Shown one piece after another: positions 16,940 through 25,743 of a stretch of DNA of 64,000 bases (its first letter is position 1; each line of letters starts with the position of its first letter). Made by a program: the position numbers and the translations under genes. Source of the DNA: Alphaproteobacteria bacterium (GTDB lineage: Bacteria; Pseudomonadota; Alphaproteobacteria; Micropepsales; Micropepsaceae); assembly GCA_947473475.1 (NCBI GenBank), contig CANJBZ010000006.1:1-64000 (forward strand), read 5' to 3'. The notes under the pieces are model-generated. The model was not told the DNA's origin, did not search any database, and saw only the letters and a list, made by a program, of their open reading frames with translations.

Positions 16940-19096
16940 TTACGACGGCAAAGCGAAGACGTAGATCGCGTTGCCGTTGAGCGGATGTTTGATGTCCGGC
17001 GCGATGGCGCGCAGCACGTTGCGCGGGGACCCGCCGCCAAGACCGGCCGGGACGGCAATGTATTGCTTGCCGTTGGCGGTGAATGTTGCGGGGAAACCCT
17101 GGACCGATGTGCCGAGACGCGTCTTCCAAAGCTCCTTGCCCGTGGCCGTATCGTATGCGTGGAACCAGCGGTCGATATCGCCGACAAAGGTGATGCCGCT
17201 GTCGGTCGTCAACACGCCTGTCAGCCATTCGGGGCGCTGATCGACCGCCCATTTCATCTGCATGGTGCGCACGTCGAAGGCGGCGAGATGGCCGATATTA
17301 CCGTTGCTGCCGGGCATTTCGAAGAAGCGCCGGTCGGCCTGCGTGCCGCCGCCGCCGTCTTTTTTGTCCACAACGCGGCCATTCATTTCCATGCAGGCCT
17401 GCGTCAGCGGAATGATGAGCTGCTGCGTCTGCGGGTCATAGCTCATCGTCTGCCAGTCCTTACCGCCGGCGGTGCCGGGGCAGGCCGGAACCCAATAACC
17501 GGTCCGCTGCTCCAGAATGTCGGGACGATAGGCGATCTGGCCCTTGGAGCGGTCCTTCCACATGAAGACGTTCTGGTAGACGGTTTCCTTAGCATCGATG
17601 AATTCGCCGGTCTGGCGATCCAGCTTCCACAGAATGCCGGGCTTGCCGATGTTGAACGACAGCTTGCGGCCGTCCACATCGACGAGCACGCGCTCATACA
17701 CTTCGTCCAGGTCCAGCGATTCGCCGGGGATGAACTGGTGATACCAGGCAAGCGCGCCTGAATCCGGACGCAGCGCCAACGTCGAAGTGGTGAACAGCGC
17801 CGCATCGCCGCCGCTGGTGCCGCGGCTCGCCTGCATCCACGGCTTCGCATTCGCTACGCCCCAATACGTGAGGTTCAGATCGGGATCGTAGGTGCCGGTA
17901 ATCCAGGTGTCGCCGCCCGCGCGGAGCATGGCGGGCAACTTGCCCCAGGTATCGCCGCCGGGCATTCCCTCCTTCGGCGTCGTGACGAAACGCCAAAGCT
18001 GCTTGCCGGTCTGCGCGTCATAGGCGCTGATGAAGCAGCCCTGGTCCTTTTCAGCGGCCTTGTACATTTCGCAGCCGCCAAGACCCTGAACCACTTTGCC
18101 GTTGATGATGAGCGGGCCGGAGGTATTGCCGAAGCCCTTGGACTCATCGGCCATCACCGTGTCCCACACGGTGCGGCCGGTTTTGGCGTCGAGCGCCATG
18201 ATGTGCGCATCGGACGACGCGACGTAAACCTTGTCGCCATAGATGGCCATGTTGCGCATCGCGCCATTGCCACCGGTCACCGCGCCGGACGGACGGATGC
18301 GGTTTTCCCACAACAATTCGCCGGTTGCCGCGTCAAGCGCCTGCACGATGTTGTCGACATGCACGAGATACATGATCCCGTTGTGGACCAGGGGCGTGGG
18401 CTCATTGGCGCCGACGCCATCGTTCATCGCCCACACCCAGGCGAGCTGCAATTGCTTGACGTTGGTCTTGTTGACCTGCGTGAGCGCGCTGTGGCTCCAG
18501 CCCTTGTAATTGCCGCGCACCATCAGCCAATCGTTGGGGCTGGGATTGACCAGCATCTGATCGGTGACGGGTACGAAGTTCTGGATATTGCCTTCGATGG
18601 TCAGGCGCGCGGGCGTGCGCGGGGGACCGGCGGGGGCGGCGCCCGCGGTTTGGATCGCACCGGGAGGCGGCGCGGTTCCGGTCGCGACTTGCCCGATGGG
18701 AACGGACGTTGCCTGCGTCAGTTGTTGATTGCCCGCAGCCGCGCCGTTCTGGCGCAGGATGTAAGCCACCACCGCGCCCACGGCCTGATCCGACAGCGTG
18801 CGCGGATTGTCGGCGGGCATGGAGGTTTGAATCTTGGTGTAGAGGTCGGCGGTAGTGCGGCCGCGCCACGCGCTCATGAACGTCGCGCCCGCCAGCGGCG
18901 GTGCTTCCGAACCGCCGCGCAGATCGGGCTGATGGCACTTGGCGCAAACCGTCGCGAACGTCGTCTGGCCGATGGCGACCTGATCGTTGGTGAACACGCC
19001 ATTGGCCGCCGTTTGCGGCTGGGCCGTGGCAATCGCAATGCCGAAGGCGGCAGCGACCGCGCCGGACACCAGCAATAAGGCTTTCAATCCGCGCAT
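16940..19096 (-). CDS. Periplasmic quinoprotein dehydrogenase with N-terminal cytochrome c
   Basis: 718 residues with a Sec signal (about 1-26). A class I cytochrome c domain comes first, with the heme site CAKCH at residues 51-55. A PQQ-type eight-bladed propeller follows, with repeated GK-LW and DAKTGR-VWD blade motifs and a TPLVHNGIMYLVHVDN start. In known quinohemoprotein alcohol dehydrogenases the cytochrome is C-terminal; here it is N-terminal. The enzyme should oxidise alcohols or aldehydes in the periplasm and pass electrons through its own heme. GAGGGAG before the ATG at 19096 sets the start. It is cotranscribed with a CHRD protein upstream and SMP-30 and MBL genes downstream. No pqq biosynthesis gene lies in the window. 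Confidence 0.87.
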   Translation of the reverse strand: MRGLKALLLVSGAVAAAFGIAIATAQPQTAANGVFTNDQVAIGQTTFATVCAKCHQPDLRGGSEAPPLAGATFMSAWRGRTTADLYTKIQTSMPADNPRTLSDQAVGAVVAYILRQNGAAAGNQQLTQATSVPIGQVATGTAPPPGAIQTAGAAPAGPPRTPARLTIEGNIQNFVPVTDQMLVNPSPNDWLMVRGNYKGWSHSALTQVNKTNVKQLQLAWVWAMNDGVGANEPTPLVHNGIMYLVHVDNIVQALDAATGELLWENRIRPSGAVTGGNGAMRNMAIYGDKVYVASSDAHIMALDAKTGRTVWDTVMADESKGFGNTSGPLIINGKVVQGLGGCEMYKAAEKDQGCFISAYDAQTGKQLWRFVTTPKEGMPGGDTWGKLPAMLRAGGDTWITGTYDPDLNLTYWGVANAKPWMQASRGTSGGDAALFTTSTLALRPDSGALAWYHQFIPGESLDLDEVYERVLVDVDGRKLSFNIGKPGILWKLDRQTGEFIDAKETVYQNVFMWKDRSKGQIAYRPDILEQRTGYWVPACPGTAGGKDWQTMSYDPQTQQLIIPLTQACMEMNGRVVDKKDGGGGTQADRRFFEMPGSNGNIGHLAAFDVRTMQMKWAVDQRPEWLTGVLTTDSGITFVGDIDRWFHAYDTATGKELWKTRLGTSVQGFPATFTANGKQYIAVPAGLGGGSPRNVLRAIAPDIKHPLNGNAIYVFALPS

Positions 19097-19107
19097 GTTT
19101 CGCTCCC

Positions 19108-19557
19108 TCAATTGGCGTGTCCGAGCCAGCCCCGAAGATTTCCATCGGGTGCGCGCTCGGAGTTTATCTGGACGTAGAGTTGGCCGTTCTTCAGGTCTTC
19201 GACCATTTGCGGCGTCAGGTCGACCGTGCCGCTGATGGCGGGCGTGGTCGATTTACTGACGGTGAGATCAAGGATGGCCGGCCCCGGAATGCCGGGCACG
19301 CCGCGATGAATATGCGCCACCGTCGCGGGCGACTTCAGGCCTTTGGCATTGCCGTTCACCGTCAGCTTGTTGCCGGCAAGTGTCGCGGTTATCGCGCCTT
19401 CACCCGCCACATTGATCTGCATGCCGACATCGATCGGAACGACCGAAAGCCGCGTACGGTAGGAATCGCCGTTGCTCGCCGCGAGCGCGGGTAGAGACAA
19501 CAGGCTTGCGGCGGCCAGGGCCGCCCAGACATGCCGCTTCGTCATGGTCACTTTCAT
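19108..19557 (-). CDS. Secreted CHRD-domain protein
   Basis: About 149 residues. A signal peptide (VWAALAAASLLSLPALA) is followed by one CHRD domain, recognised from AHIHRGVPGIPGPAI and the ending LYVQINSERAPDGNLRGWLG. CHRD domains occur in secreted or surface proteins; their biochemical role is unknown. The start is ambiguous between ATG 19557 and ATG 19545; neither has a strong ribosome-binding site. It ends 11 bases before the PQQ dehydrogenase on the same strand, so probably one transcript. Confidence 0.8.
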   Translation of the reverse strand: MKVTMTKRHVWAALAAASLLSLPALAASNGDSYRTRLSVVPIDVGMQINVAGEGAITATLAGNKLTVNGNAKGLKSPATVAHIHRGVPGIPGPAILDLTVSKSTTPAISGTVDLTPQMVEDLKNGQLYVQINSERAPDGNLRGWLGHAN

Positions 19558-19654
19558 CGTTTGAATGATGCGTTTTCGGGAGCACCGAACGCGGCCCCGA
19601 TCGCGGCGAAATCTATACGGTGTCGGGCCTTCGTGCCAGGGCGCGTGAGCAACG

Positions 19655-20488
19655 CTAACGGAAGAAACGCGCCAGCATGTCCGTTTCGGACTTCGCACCT
19701 GCAACATCGGCGGCGAGGCGGCGGTATAGCTCGGCGGTGGAATCGAACAGCTTTTCGCCCGCCGGGTCTTCCGAGACGAAGGCGGCGATCTCTTCCATTT
19801 CCGCCACCCAGCGATAGGCCTTGTCGAACATGGAGGGGACTTGACGCTCGAACCAGGCGAGAAGTTGAGGCTGGCTTTGGGCAAGTTCGGCTTTGAGCGC
19901 CTCCGCCGTCCCGGCGCGCGTGGCGGCCAGCAGCATGACGCTGGCCAGCGCGGTCAGGCCCTTGGTGATTCCGGCATAAGACATCTTCAGCGCGGAGGCG
20001 GCGCCGATGGGACCTTCGACGATTTTGCAGGGTAGGCCAAAATTGTTGAGCACTGCGGCAGCGTGTGCGCCGGCGCCGGAAAAATAGAACATCGGACCGT
20101 CATAGTTCGGTTTGGGCGGACCGCCGATGATGCCGCCGTCGACAAAACGGGCGCCCGTAGCATCAATGAGGGACGCGATGCGCTCGACGGTGGCCGGATT
20201 GACGGCATTGCAGTCGGCATAAATCGGCTTGCGCGATTGTGTGAGATACGGCGCAAGTTTTTGGGCCAACGCTTCGGCATCGCCCGGCGGAACGATAGAC
20301 AGAATAATATCGGCCTCGCAGAACCGCTCCAACGCCGCGGCTTCCATGCGCGCAGCCGTGGCGCGTTTCGCGCTTTCGGCGCTGCGTCCTTCGAGCGAGG
20401 TCAGTACCGTCAGCCCATTATCGGTGAGACGCTTAGCGACGGCGCTTCCCATCTGCCCCTGCGCAATAATTCCGACGACGGGTTTCAT
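19655..20488 (-). CDS. NAD(P)-binding dehydrogenase with DUF1932 domain
   Basis: 277 residues. An N-terminal Rossmann domain with VGIIAQGQMGSAVAKRL resembles 6-phosphogluconate/beta-hydroxyacid dehydrogenases, followed by a C-terminal helical DUF1932 domain (about 180-277). GAGGAG 8 bases before the ATG at 20488 sets the start; a longer frame reaching 20569 runs into a repeat and is not used. Such enzymes oxidise beta-hydroxyacids or reduce imines in the cytoplasm. Its role beside the PQQ enzymes is not certain; it may act on imported oxidation products. Confidence 0.82.
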   Translation of the reverse strand: MKPVVGIIAQGQMGSAVAKRLTDNGLTVLTSLEGRSAESAKRATAARMEAAALERFCEADIILSIVPPGDAEALAQKLAPYLTQSRKPIYADCNAVNPATVERIASLIDATGARFVDGGIIGGPPKPNYDGPMFYFSGAGAHAAAVLNNFGLPCKIVEGPIGAASALKMSYAGITKGLTALASVMLLAATRAGTAEALKAELAQSQPQLLAWFERQVPSMFDKAYRWVAEMEEIAAFVSEDPAGEKLFDSTAELYRRLAADVAGAKSETDMLARFFR

Positions 20489-20510
20489 ACGAGACTCCTC
20501 AAACGTAAGA

Positions 20511-20646
20511 AGGGGAACCACAAAGGCCACAAAGAAGACACGAAGAGACACAAAGTACACAAAGTACACAAAGAGGCACTTCAGCGCGCCTTGCGCGCCC
20601 GAATTTTTCTTTGTGATCTTTGTGTCCTTTGTGGTTCCCCTTTTTC
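20511..20646. repeat. ACAAAG-rich inverted repeat (copy 1)
   Basis: The left arm AGGGGAACCACAAAGGCCAC, with several ACAAAG direct repeats, mirrors the right arm TCTTTGTGTCCTTTGTGGTT followed by CCCCTT, around a GCGCGCCTTGCGCGCC core. The same architecture occurs at 31456-31629 and 57366-57573. It fills the space between the dehydrogenase and the ABM gene. Confidence 0.8.
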
Positions 20647-20651
20647 TGCCC

Positions 20652-20978
20652 TCAGTTGCGCGGAACGTGCGCGCGGCCGTTCATCCCGTAATCCCGCACG
20701 ACGGACGCAACGCGAATCCGGTAATCGCGGAAAATATCGTCACGGCCAACCGCCTGCGCTTCGCGATGCTCGGCGAAATTGCGCCAGCGCCGCACCGCGT
20801 CTTCGTCACGCCAATAAGACAACGACAACAATTTGGTGTCGTCGCTCAAGCTCTGGAACCGCTCGACCGAGATGAACCCGTCCAGCTTTTCGAGTTCCGG
20901 CTTCAGACGCGCGGCGATGTCCAGATAGTCCTGCTTGCGCCCCGGTTTCGGCCAGACTTCGAAAATCACCGCAATCAT
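20652..20978 (-). CDS. ABM-family (antibiotic biosynthesis monooxygenase-like) protein
   Basis: 108 residues of the dimeric alpha/beta-barrel ABM/YgiN type: IAVIFEVWPKPGRKQDYLDI at the N-terminus, then GFISVERF and LLSLSYWRDEDAVRRWR. Members include cofactor-free quinone-forming monooxygenases and heme-degrading enzymes; many are uncharacterised. It lies 9 bases downstream of an MFS transporter gene on the same strand, so the two are probably cotranscribed. Oxidation of a phenolic or quinone intermediate is a reasonable but unproven role. Confidence 0.8.
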   Translation of the reverse strand: MIAVIFEVWPKPGRKQDYLDIAARLKPELEKLDGFISVERFQSLSDDTKLLSLSYWRDEDAVRRWRNFAEHREAQAVGRDDIFRDYRIRVASVVRDYGMNGRAHVPRN

Positions 20979-20987
20979 GCGGGGCTC

Positions 20988-22259
20988 CTATTTGGCGCCA
21001 AGTTCGCGGTCGAGATTGCCGACGATGAAGGCGTAGGAGCCGCAGCCGAACACCAGCGCGACACCGGCGGCGACCAGCAGCGGAACGGTGAAATCGTTGG
21101 ATGCCGAGATCAGGAACCCAGTGACCAGCGGTGCGAAAGAACCGCCGACATTGCCGCCGAAATTCTGCAGCGACACCAGCGAAGACACGATGTGCGGTGG
21201 CGCAACATCGATGGGCATGGAATTTACCGCCGCCGTGGAAAAGCTGACGCTCGCAACCGATAGCGTCAGAAATCCAATCGCCATTACGTTATCAGGGCTG
21301 TAGGCCCCCAGAATCGTGAAGACCGTCGCACCAAACAAACCGCCAACCGCGAAGCCTTTGCGAACGAGCGTCACGCGCGCGCCACGGGCGATCAACCGGT
21401 CGCCCAGCCAGCCGCCGAGAACCACGCAAATCGTGCCCACCAGAAACGGCAGCATGCCGACCCAGCCGGTGTTCAGCGTCGACAGCCCGCGCTGAAGGAT
21501 GAGATAGCCGGGCAGCCACGTCGCGAAGACGTAATAGATGTAGAGATAGCCCGCCTGCCCGAGCATCACGCCCCAGGTCGTGGGATAGCGCAGCAGCGTC
21601 GCCCATTTGATTGTGGGCTGCGTTTCTCCGGCCCGCACGGCTTCGGGCGGAGCGGGGCGGTAAACGGCCATCCACCACAGCACCCATACAAAGCCGAGCG
21701 CGCCGGTGATGTAGAACACCCACTCCCAGCCCCAGTTGACCAGCAGCAAGGTGGCGAGCGGAATGCCGACCGTCAGGCCGACCTTGTTGCCCGCGAAGAA
21801 TGTGCCGACAGCAAAGGCGCGGTTCTTCTTGTCGAAGGTTTCGCGGATGACGCGCGAGCCCGATGGAATCATGAGGGACTCGCCGATGCCGAGCAGCGCC
21901 AGAAATGCGGCCAACGGCGTAAACGCTTTGGTGATGCTGCACAGCAGAGTAGCGAAGGACCACATCCCGACGCCGAGCGGATAAGACCGGCGCGGACGAA
22001 TGCGATCGGTCAGTGGCCCTGCGGCCAGCAGCGAAAACGTAAAGAACCAATTGAAGATGGAAAGCAGCAGCCCGACCTGGGCCGGCGTGTAGTGATAGAC
22101 TTGGATGAGATGCGGCCCGACGACGGCGAAATTGACCCGGTCGATGTAGGCAATCGCCTGGGAGAAGGCGAGCAGAGCCAGGATATTCCACCGATAAGCC
22201 CCAGCGACCCCGGCGTTTCTTCCCGCCGCCGGTGCTGCAAGTTGTGCGTCAGCCGGCAT
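20988..22259 (-). CDS. MFS transporter, anion:cation symporter-like
   Basis: 423 residues with twelve predicted membrane helices. The RXGRR-like loop after TM2 reads DRIRPRRSYPLG, and the N-terminal stretch FSQAIAYIDRVNFAVVGP is typical of the ACS group (organic acid/hexuronate importers such as ExuT and galactonate or phthalate permeases). Transport of a carboxylic acid into the cytoplasm is likely. It precedes the ABM gene and lies downstream of a binding-protein-like gene, separated from it by a strong terminator at 22332-22369. Confidence 0.88.
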   Translation of the reverse strand: MPADAQLAAPAAGRNAGVAGAYRWNILALLAFSQAIAYIDRVNFAVVGPHLIQVYHYTPAQVGLLLSIFNWFFTFSLLAAGPLTDRIRPRRSYPLGVGMWSFATLLCSITKAFTPLAAFLALLGIGESLMIPSGSRVIRETFDKKNRAFAVGTFFAGNKVGLTVGIPLATLLLVNWGWEWVFYITGALGFVWVLWWMAVYRPAPPEAVRAGETQPTIKWATLLRYPTTWGVMLGQAGYLYIYYVFATWLPGYLILQRGLSTLNTGWVGMLPFLVGTICVVLGGWLGDRLIARGARVTLVRKGFAVGGLFGATVFTILGAYSPDNVMAIGFLTLSVASVSFSTAAVNSMPIDVAPPHIVSSLVSLQNFGGNVGGSFAPLVTGFLISASNDFTVPLLVAAGVALVFGCGSYAFIVGNLDRELGAK

Positions 22260-22331
22260 TGGTAATCCCTAGAATGAGCCACGATTGTTCCATGGAGCGA
22301 AACTAGCCGTTCCTGCTCACATCGGCACAAG

Positions 22332-22369
22332 AAAAAAGGAGGAGGACGCCTGAACGTCTCTCCTCCTTT
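22332..22369 (-). terminator. Rho-independent terminator
   Basis: On the minus strand, AAAGGAGGAG-AGACGTTCAGGCGTC-CTCCTCC is followed by TTTTTTC. The stem is long and GC-rich with a T tract. It ends transcription of the binding-protein-like gene at 22390-23259. Confidence 0.85.
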
Positions 22370-22389
22370 GGTACGGCAGATCGGCGGCT

Positions 22390-23259
22390 TTAGCTGACGA
22401 CGATCTTCTCGTGAACGCTTTGGCCTTCTGTCAGTCCGCGCTCCTTCATCCAGTCATAGGCGCGACCGAACAGATCGGAGGCGTAGTAATCGACGTGCTT
22501 GTAGCGGACGAACGCCTTCAGCAGCTCATTGGGCTTCAATGCGCCCTTCGCCGAACCGGCGACATGATGGGCATATTTGTAGAAGTCCTTGTTGATCAGA
22601 TCGACGGCTTCGTTTTCCGCGTCGTAATAGGCCTTGCGCTGCTCAGGCGTCAGGTGCGGCGCGACGACTTCCCCGCCGCGATAGAACGCCGCCGTAACGA
22701 TGTGCGCGCCGTCCTTGAGTGCGAGGCTGATGAACGGCTCCATCACGGTCACGGCGCGATACGTGCCGTTCTTCAGGCCTTCCCAGCGGGTGTAGGGCAG
22801 GCCGCCATTGACGATCTTCACATGCTCGGCGCCGACGGCGCTCTCCAGCATCTGGATCGTCGTGTAATGCGATCCCGTCAGTTCCTGCACGACGACCGGC
22901 ACGTCCGCCATGTCGCGCGGAACCTGCAGGGCTTCTTCAAAGGTGACGATGGCCTGGGCCGCAACCGCCGAGCGCAAGCCCGCGATGTTGCCCGCACGAT
23001 TGCCGCGCTCCAGCCGGTCAATGCTGGCCCACTCGCATACGTTGTAGCTGTCAGCCGAACCGCAATCGAACAGGTTCTCCTTGAGCCGCGTCATGATCGG
23101 GCGGTCCGCCGTGTCATTCTCGCGCGCTTCATAAGGCGCGGACATCATCACGTTCAGGCCGTGCTTCTGGAACAGGCCTTCCTCGATGCCAACGAGAACG
23201 GGCAGGTCGAAAACCGGGTTGTTCGGAGCAATTTTTACGACGGGCATTGCGTCTGCCAT
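22390..23259 (-). CDS. ABC-type substrate-binding-like protein without signal peptide
   Basis: 289 residues. The fold resembles NMT1/SsuA-type binding proteins (VVKIAPNNPVFDLPVLVGIE, EEGLFQKHGLNV, then a second lobe after residue 130). There is no signal peptide at the start set by AAGGAGGG (23259), so it is probably cytoplasmic. No ABC permease or ATPase lies nearby. This makes a transport role doubtful; related cytoplasmic folds act as enzymes or sensors. It is transcribed divergently from another binding-protein-fold gene at 23424. Confidence 0.72.
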   Translation of the reverse strand: MADAMPVVKIAPNNPVFDLPVLVGIEEGLFQKHGLNVMMSAPYEARENDTADRPIMTRLKENLFDCGSADSYNVCEWASIDRLERGNRAGNIAGLRSAVAAQAIVTFEEALQVPRDMADVPVVVQELTGSHYTTIQMLESAVGAEHVKIVNGGLPYTRWEGLKNGTYRAVTVMEPFISLALKDGAHIVTAAFYRGGEVVAPHLTPEQRKAYYDAENEAVDLINKDFYKYAHHVAGSAKGALKPNELLKAFVRYKHVDYYASDLFGRAYDWMKERGLTEGQSVHEKIVVS

Positions 23260-23423
23260 TGGGTGGCCCTCCTTGGCCGGAGATATAGGACACGGATTTT
23301 CTGTACTTTCTCGTTTAGTTCTTTGCTCGGAGGCTGTCAAACCATAGGATTTATGCGGCCTTTGAGCCCGCAAAAGAATAAGGGTTCCCGGCAAAATCCT
23401 AAGACTATCCTTACGGAGATGTG

Positions 23424-24398
23424 ATGGCCGCGTTAACCCTGAGGCTTGCCTGCAACGATTACGACCGCACGCGGGCGCTGATCGACGGCCGCGTGAAGGC
23501 CGATGGCATCGACCTGGACATTTCGGTGCTGAAGCCCCGCGAATTGTTTCCGCGCATGCTGGACCATCAGGAGTTTGACGTCGCAGAGCTGTCGCTGAGT
23601 TCCTATGCGGCGCTGGTCGCGCGCGATGCCAGCCCGTTCGTGGCCATTCCCGTGACGCTGTCCAAGCTGTTCCGGCATGACGCGATTTACGTGCGCAAGG
23701 ACGCGGGGATCGCCCGCCCCGAGGACCTGAAGGGCAAGCGCGTCGGCACCACGCAGTTCGCGGCGACGGCGAGCATCACCATCAAGGGCCTGCTGTCCGA
23801 CGAGTTCGGTGTGCAGCCCGCGGACATGCGCTGGTTCATCGGCGGCCTGAACACGCCGACGGAGAAGCCGCTGATCCCGCTGAACCTGCCACAAGACGTA
23901 TCACTGGAATTTTTGGGACCGGGCCGGACACTGGAGGCGATGCTTGCGGCGGGTGAGTTGGATGCGCTGTTCTCGATCCTGATTCCGCAGATGTTTTTGG
24001 ACGGCTCGTCGGAGATCGCGCGGCTGTTTCCGGACTTTAAAACCGCCGAACAGGATTATTTCCGCCGCACCGGAATTTTCCCGGTGATGCACATCGTGGC
24101 CATTAAGAAAGAGGTTTATCGCGAGAACCCGTGGATCGCGAAAAGCCTATATCGCGCCTTTTGCGAAGCGCGCGATCTGGCGGTGCAACCGCTGTATGAC
24201 ACCGACGCGCTGCTCGTCGCCCTGCCCTGGCTGATCGACCACATCGAAGAAAATTGTCGCCTCTTCGGCAAGGATTTCTGGGCCTACGGCGTCGAGCCCA
24301 ATCGCCCCGCGTTTGAGGCGCTTTGCCGTTGGGTATACGAGCAGGGATTGGCCCCGCGGCGGGTTACGCCGGAAGAATTGTTTGTAGCGGTGGAGTAG
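23424..24398 (+). CDS. 4,5-dihydroxyphthalate decarboxylase-like protein
   Basis: 324 residues with the pattern of the 4,5-dihydroxyphthalate decarboxylase/binding-protein-fold family: LRLACNDYDRTRALIDGRVK near the start, FDVAELSLSSYAAL, the LKGKRVGTTQF hinge and a C-terminal WVYEQGLAPRR. GGAG 6 bases before the ATG at 23424 chooses it over the GTG at 23421. There is no signal peptide. Phthalate pathway members decarboxylate 4,5-dihydroxyphthalate to protocatechuate, but many family members are uncharacterised and no other phthalate genes are present, so the exact substrate is open. Confidence 0.8.
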   Translation: MAALTLRLACNDYDRTRALIDGRVKADGIDLDISVLKPRELFPRMLDHQEFDVAELSLSSYAALVARDASPFVAIPVTLSKLFRHDAIYVRKDAGIARPEDLKGKRVGTTQFAATASITIKGLLSDEFGVQPADMRWFIGGLNTPTEKPLIPLNLPQDVSLEFLGPGRTLEAMLAAGELDALFSILIPQMFLDGSSEIARLFPDFKTAEQDYFRRTGIFPVMHIVAIKKEVYRENPWIAKSLYRAFCEARDLAVQPLYDTDALLVALPWLIDHIEENCRLFGKDFWAYGVEPNRPAFEALCRWVYEQGLAPRRVTPEELFVAVE

Positions 24399-24407
24399 GC
24401 ACTCATG

Positions 24408-24550
24408 TCATGCCCGGCGAGCCAGAGGCGCGCATGCGCCGAGGCGAGGGAAGGGTATCCATTTCGTCCAGAATTGAAGTCGTTCTTCGAGAAATGGATT
24501 CCCTTCCCATCGCAGCACGTCGCGTGACGTGCTGCGATGCCGGGAATGAC
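24408..24550. repeat. ATGCCCGG-type intergenic repeat
   Basis: Begins TCATGCCCGGCGAGCC and ends TGCCGGGAATGACA, with inner arms GGGTATCCATTTCG / GAAATGGATTCCCTTCCC and GCAGCACGTCGCGTGACGTG. It resembles the ATCCCGG elements in outline and fills the space between two convergent genes. Confidence 0.6.
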
Positions 24551-24558
24551 AATCGTTG

Positions 24559-25641
24559 TTACTGCGACATGCCTTTGTAGAGCAGGCGCTGCATGCCGGC
24601 CGTGGTTTGGGCAATGTAGAGATTGCCCTTGGAATCGGTCTGGATGTGATGGCCCGCACCCAGGATGCCCGGCGGTTCGATGGTGCCGACATATTCCAGG
24701 GACTTGGCATCCACCACCGCAATGCCCTTGCCGTAGCCGACATAGAGGAATTTCTGATCCGGCGAGAACGCCAGATCGCGTGCGAAGATCGCATCGCCCT
24801 TCATCAATTGCTTGATGAACTTGCCGTTGGAATCGAACATCTGCACGCGGCGGTTTTCGCGGTCGGCGACATAGACCATGCCGTCCTTGGCAACGCGGAT
24901 GGCATGCACAATGGAGAATTGCGGCGGGCCCGGCTCCTTGAATTCCTTGTATGAGATGACTTCGCAGCTATAGGCATCGACCGGCTTATTGCCGAAGGCG
25001 CCCCACATGCGCTTGAAGGCGCCGGTGTCGGCATCGACCACGATCACGCGGTGATTGCCGTAACCGTCCGCCACGAACAGCTCGTTGGTCGCGGCCACAT
25101 ATTGCGCGTCGGCCGGGCGATGGAAATTGGCGGTGTCGGCATTGCCCTTGCTGGCGCTGCTCTTGCCGGCTTGCAGCAAGAACTTGCCGTCGCGGGAGAA
25201 CTTCAAAAGCTGGTCGTCCGTAACCGGACGAAGTCCCGGCAAACCGTTTTCCGGGCAGGAATTGCCGCCGAGCCAGACATTGCCCTTGGCGTCGAACAGA
25301 ATGCCGTGCTCGCGCTCCGGCCATTGATAGCCCGGACCGTCGCCGCCCCAGCCGCGAACATATTTGCCGGACGCGTCGAAAATCGTCACCGGCGGCGCGG
25401 CCTGCGCCTTGTCTTCGGGTTTCAACGTGCGCGGGCGCGTCAGCACCCAGGCGTTGTCCTTGTCGTCGATGGCGATGCTGGACACATCGCCGAATTTCAT
25501 ATTGGCCGGCTTCTGCGGCCAGCCCTTATCGACTTCGAACATCGGCATGGCTTTCGCCGCAGCCGCATAAACAGGTGCGGTCCAGCCGGCGACGGCAAGG
25601 ACCGCAACAAGAACAGACGAAAACAAGGATGTGCGCGTCAA
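24559..25641 (-). CDS. Secreted NHL-type beta-propeller protein (paralog A)
   Basis: About 360 residues. The start is a TTG at 25641 preceded by GGGAGGGAG; the longer open frame upstream lacks such a site. A signal peptide (SSVLVAVLAVAGWTAPVYA) is followed by a six-bladed NHL-type propeller with repeats such as DAKGNVWLGG, VADGYGNHRVIVVDADTG and VADRENRRVQMFDSNGKF. NHL propellers scaffold binding or act as lyases. It is a close paralog of the protein at 34381-35526. The gene stands alone between two convergent or divergent neighbours. Confidence 0.82.
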   Translation of the reverse strand: MTRTSLFSSVLVAVLAVAGWTAPVYAAAAKAMPMFEVDKGWPQKPANMKFGDVSSIAIDDKDNAWVLTRPRTLKPEDKAQAAPPVTIFDASGKYVRGWGGDGPGYQWPEREHGILFDAKGNVWLGGNSCPENGLPGLRPVTDDQLLKFSRDGKFLLQAGKSSASKGNADTANFHRPADAQYVAATNELFVADGYGNHRVIVVDADTGAFKRMWGAFGNKPVDAYSCEVISYKEFKEPGPPQFSIVHAIRVAKDGMVYVADRENRRVQMFDSNGKFIKQLMKGDAIFARDLAFSPDQKFLYVGYGKGIAVVDAKSLEYVGTIEPPGILGAGHHIQTDSKGNLYIAQTTAGMQRLLYKGMSQ

Positions 25642-25743
25642 AGCTCCCTCCCGAGCGTGAACGTCTCCTGGCCTGAGAATGCGCTGTTCTCTCGCGCCGG
25701 GCAATTGGCTTAGGATATGGGCCAAATCGAGGGAGAGGCATTC

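Noticed and set aside
20511..20646. CRISPR-like array of ACAAAG units
   Set aside because: The units are 6-10 bases, imperfect and without regular spacers, and no cas gene is near. It is a dispersed inverted repeat.
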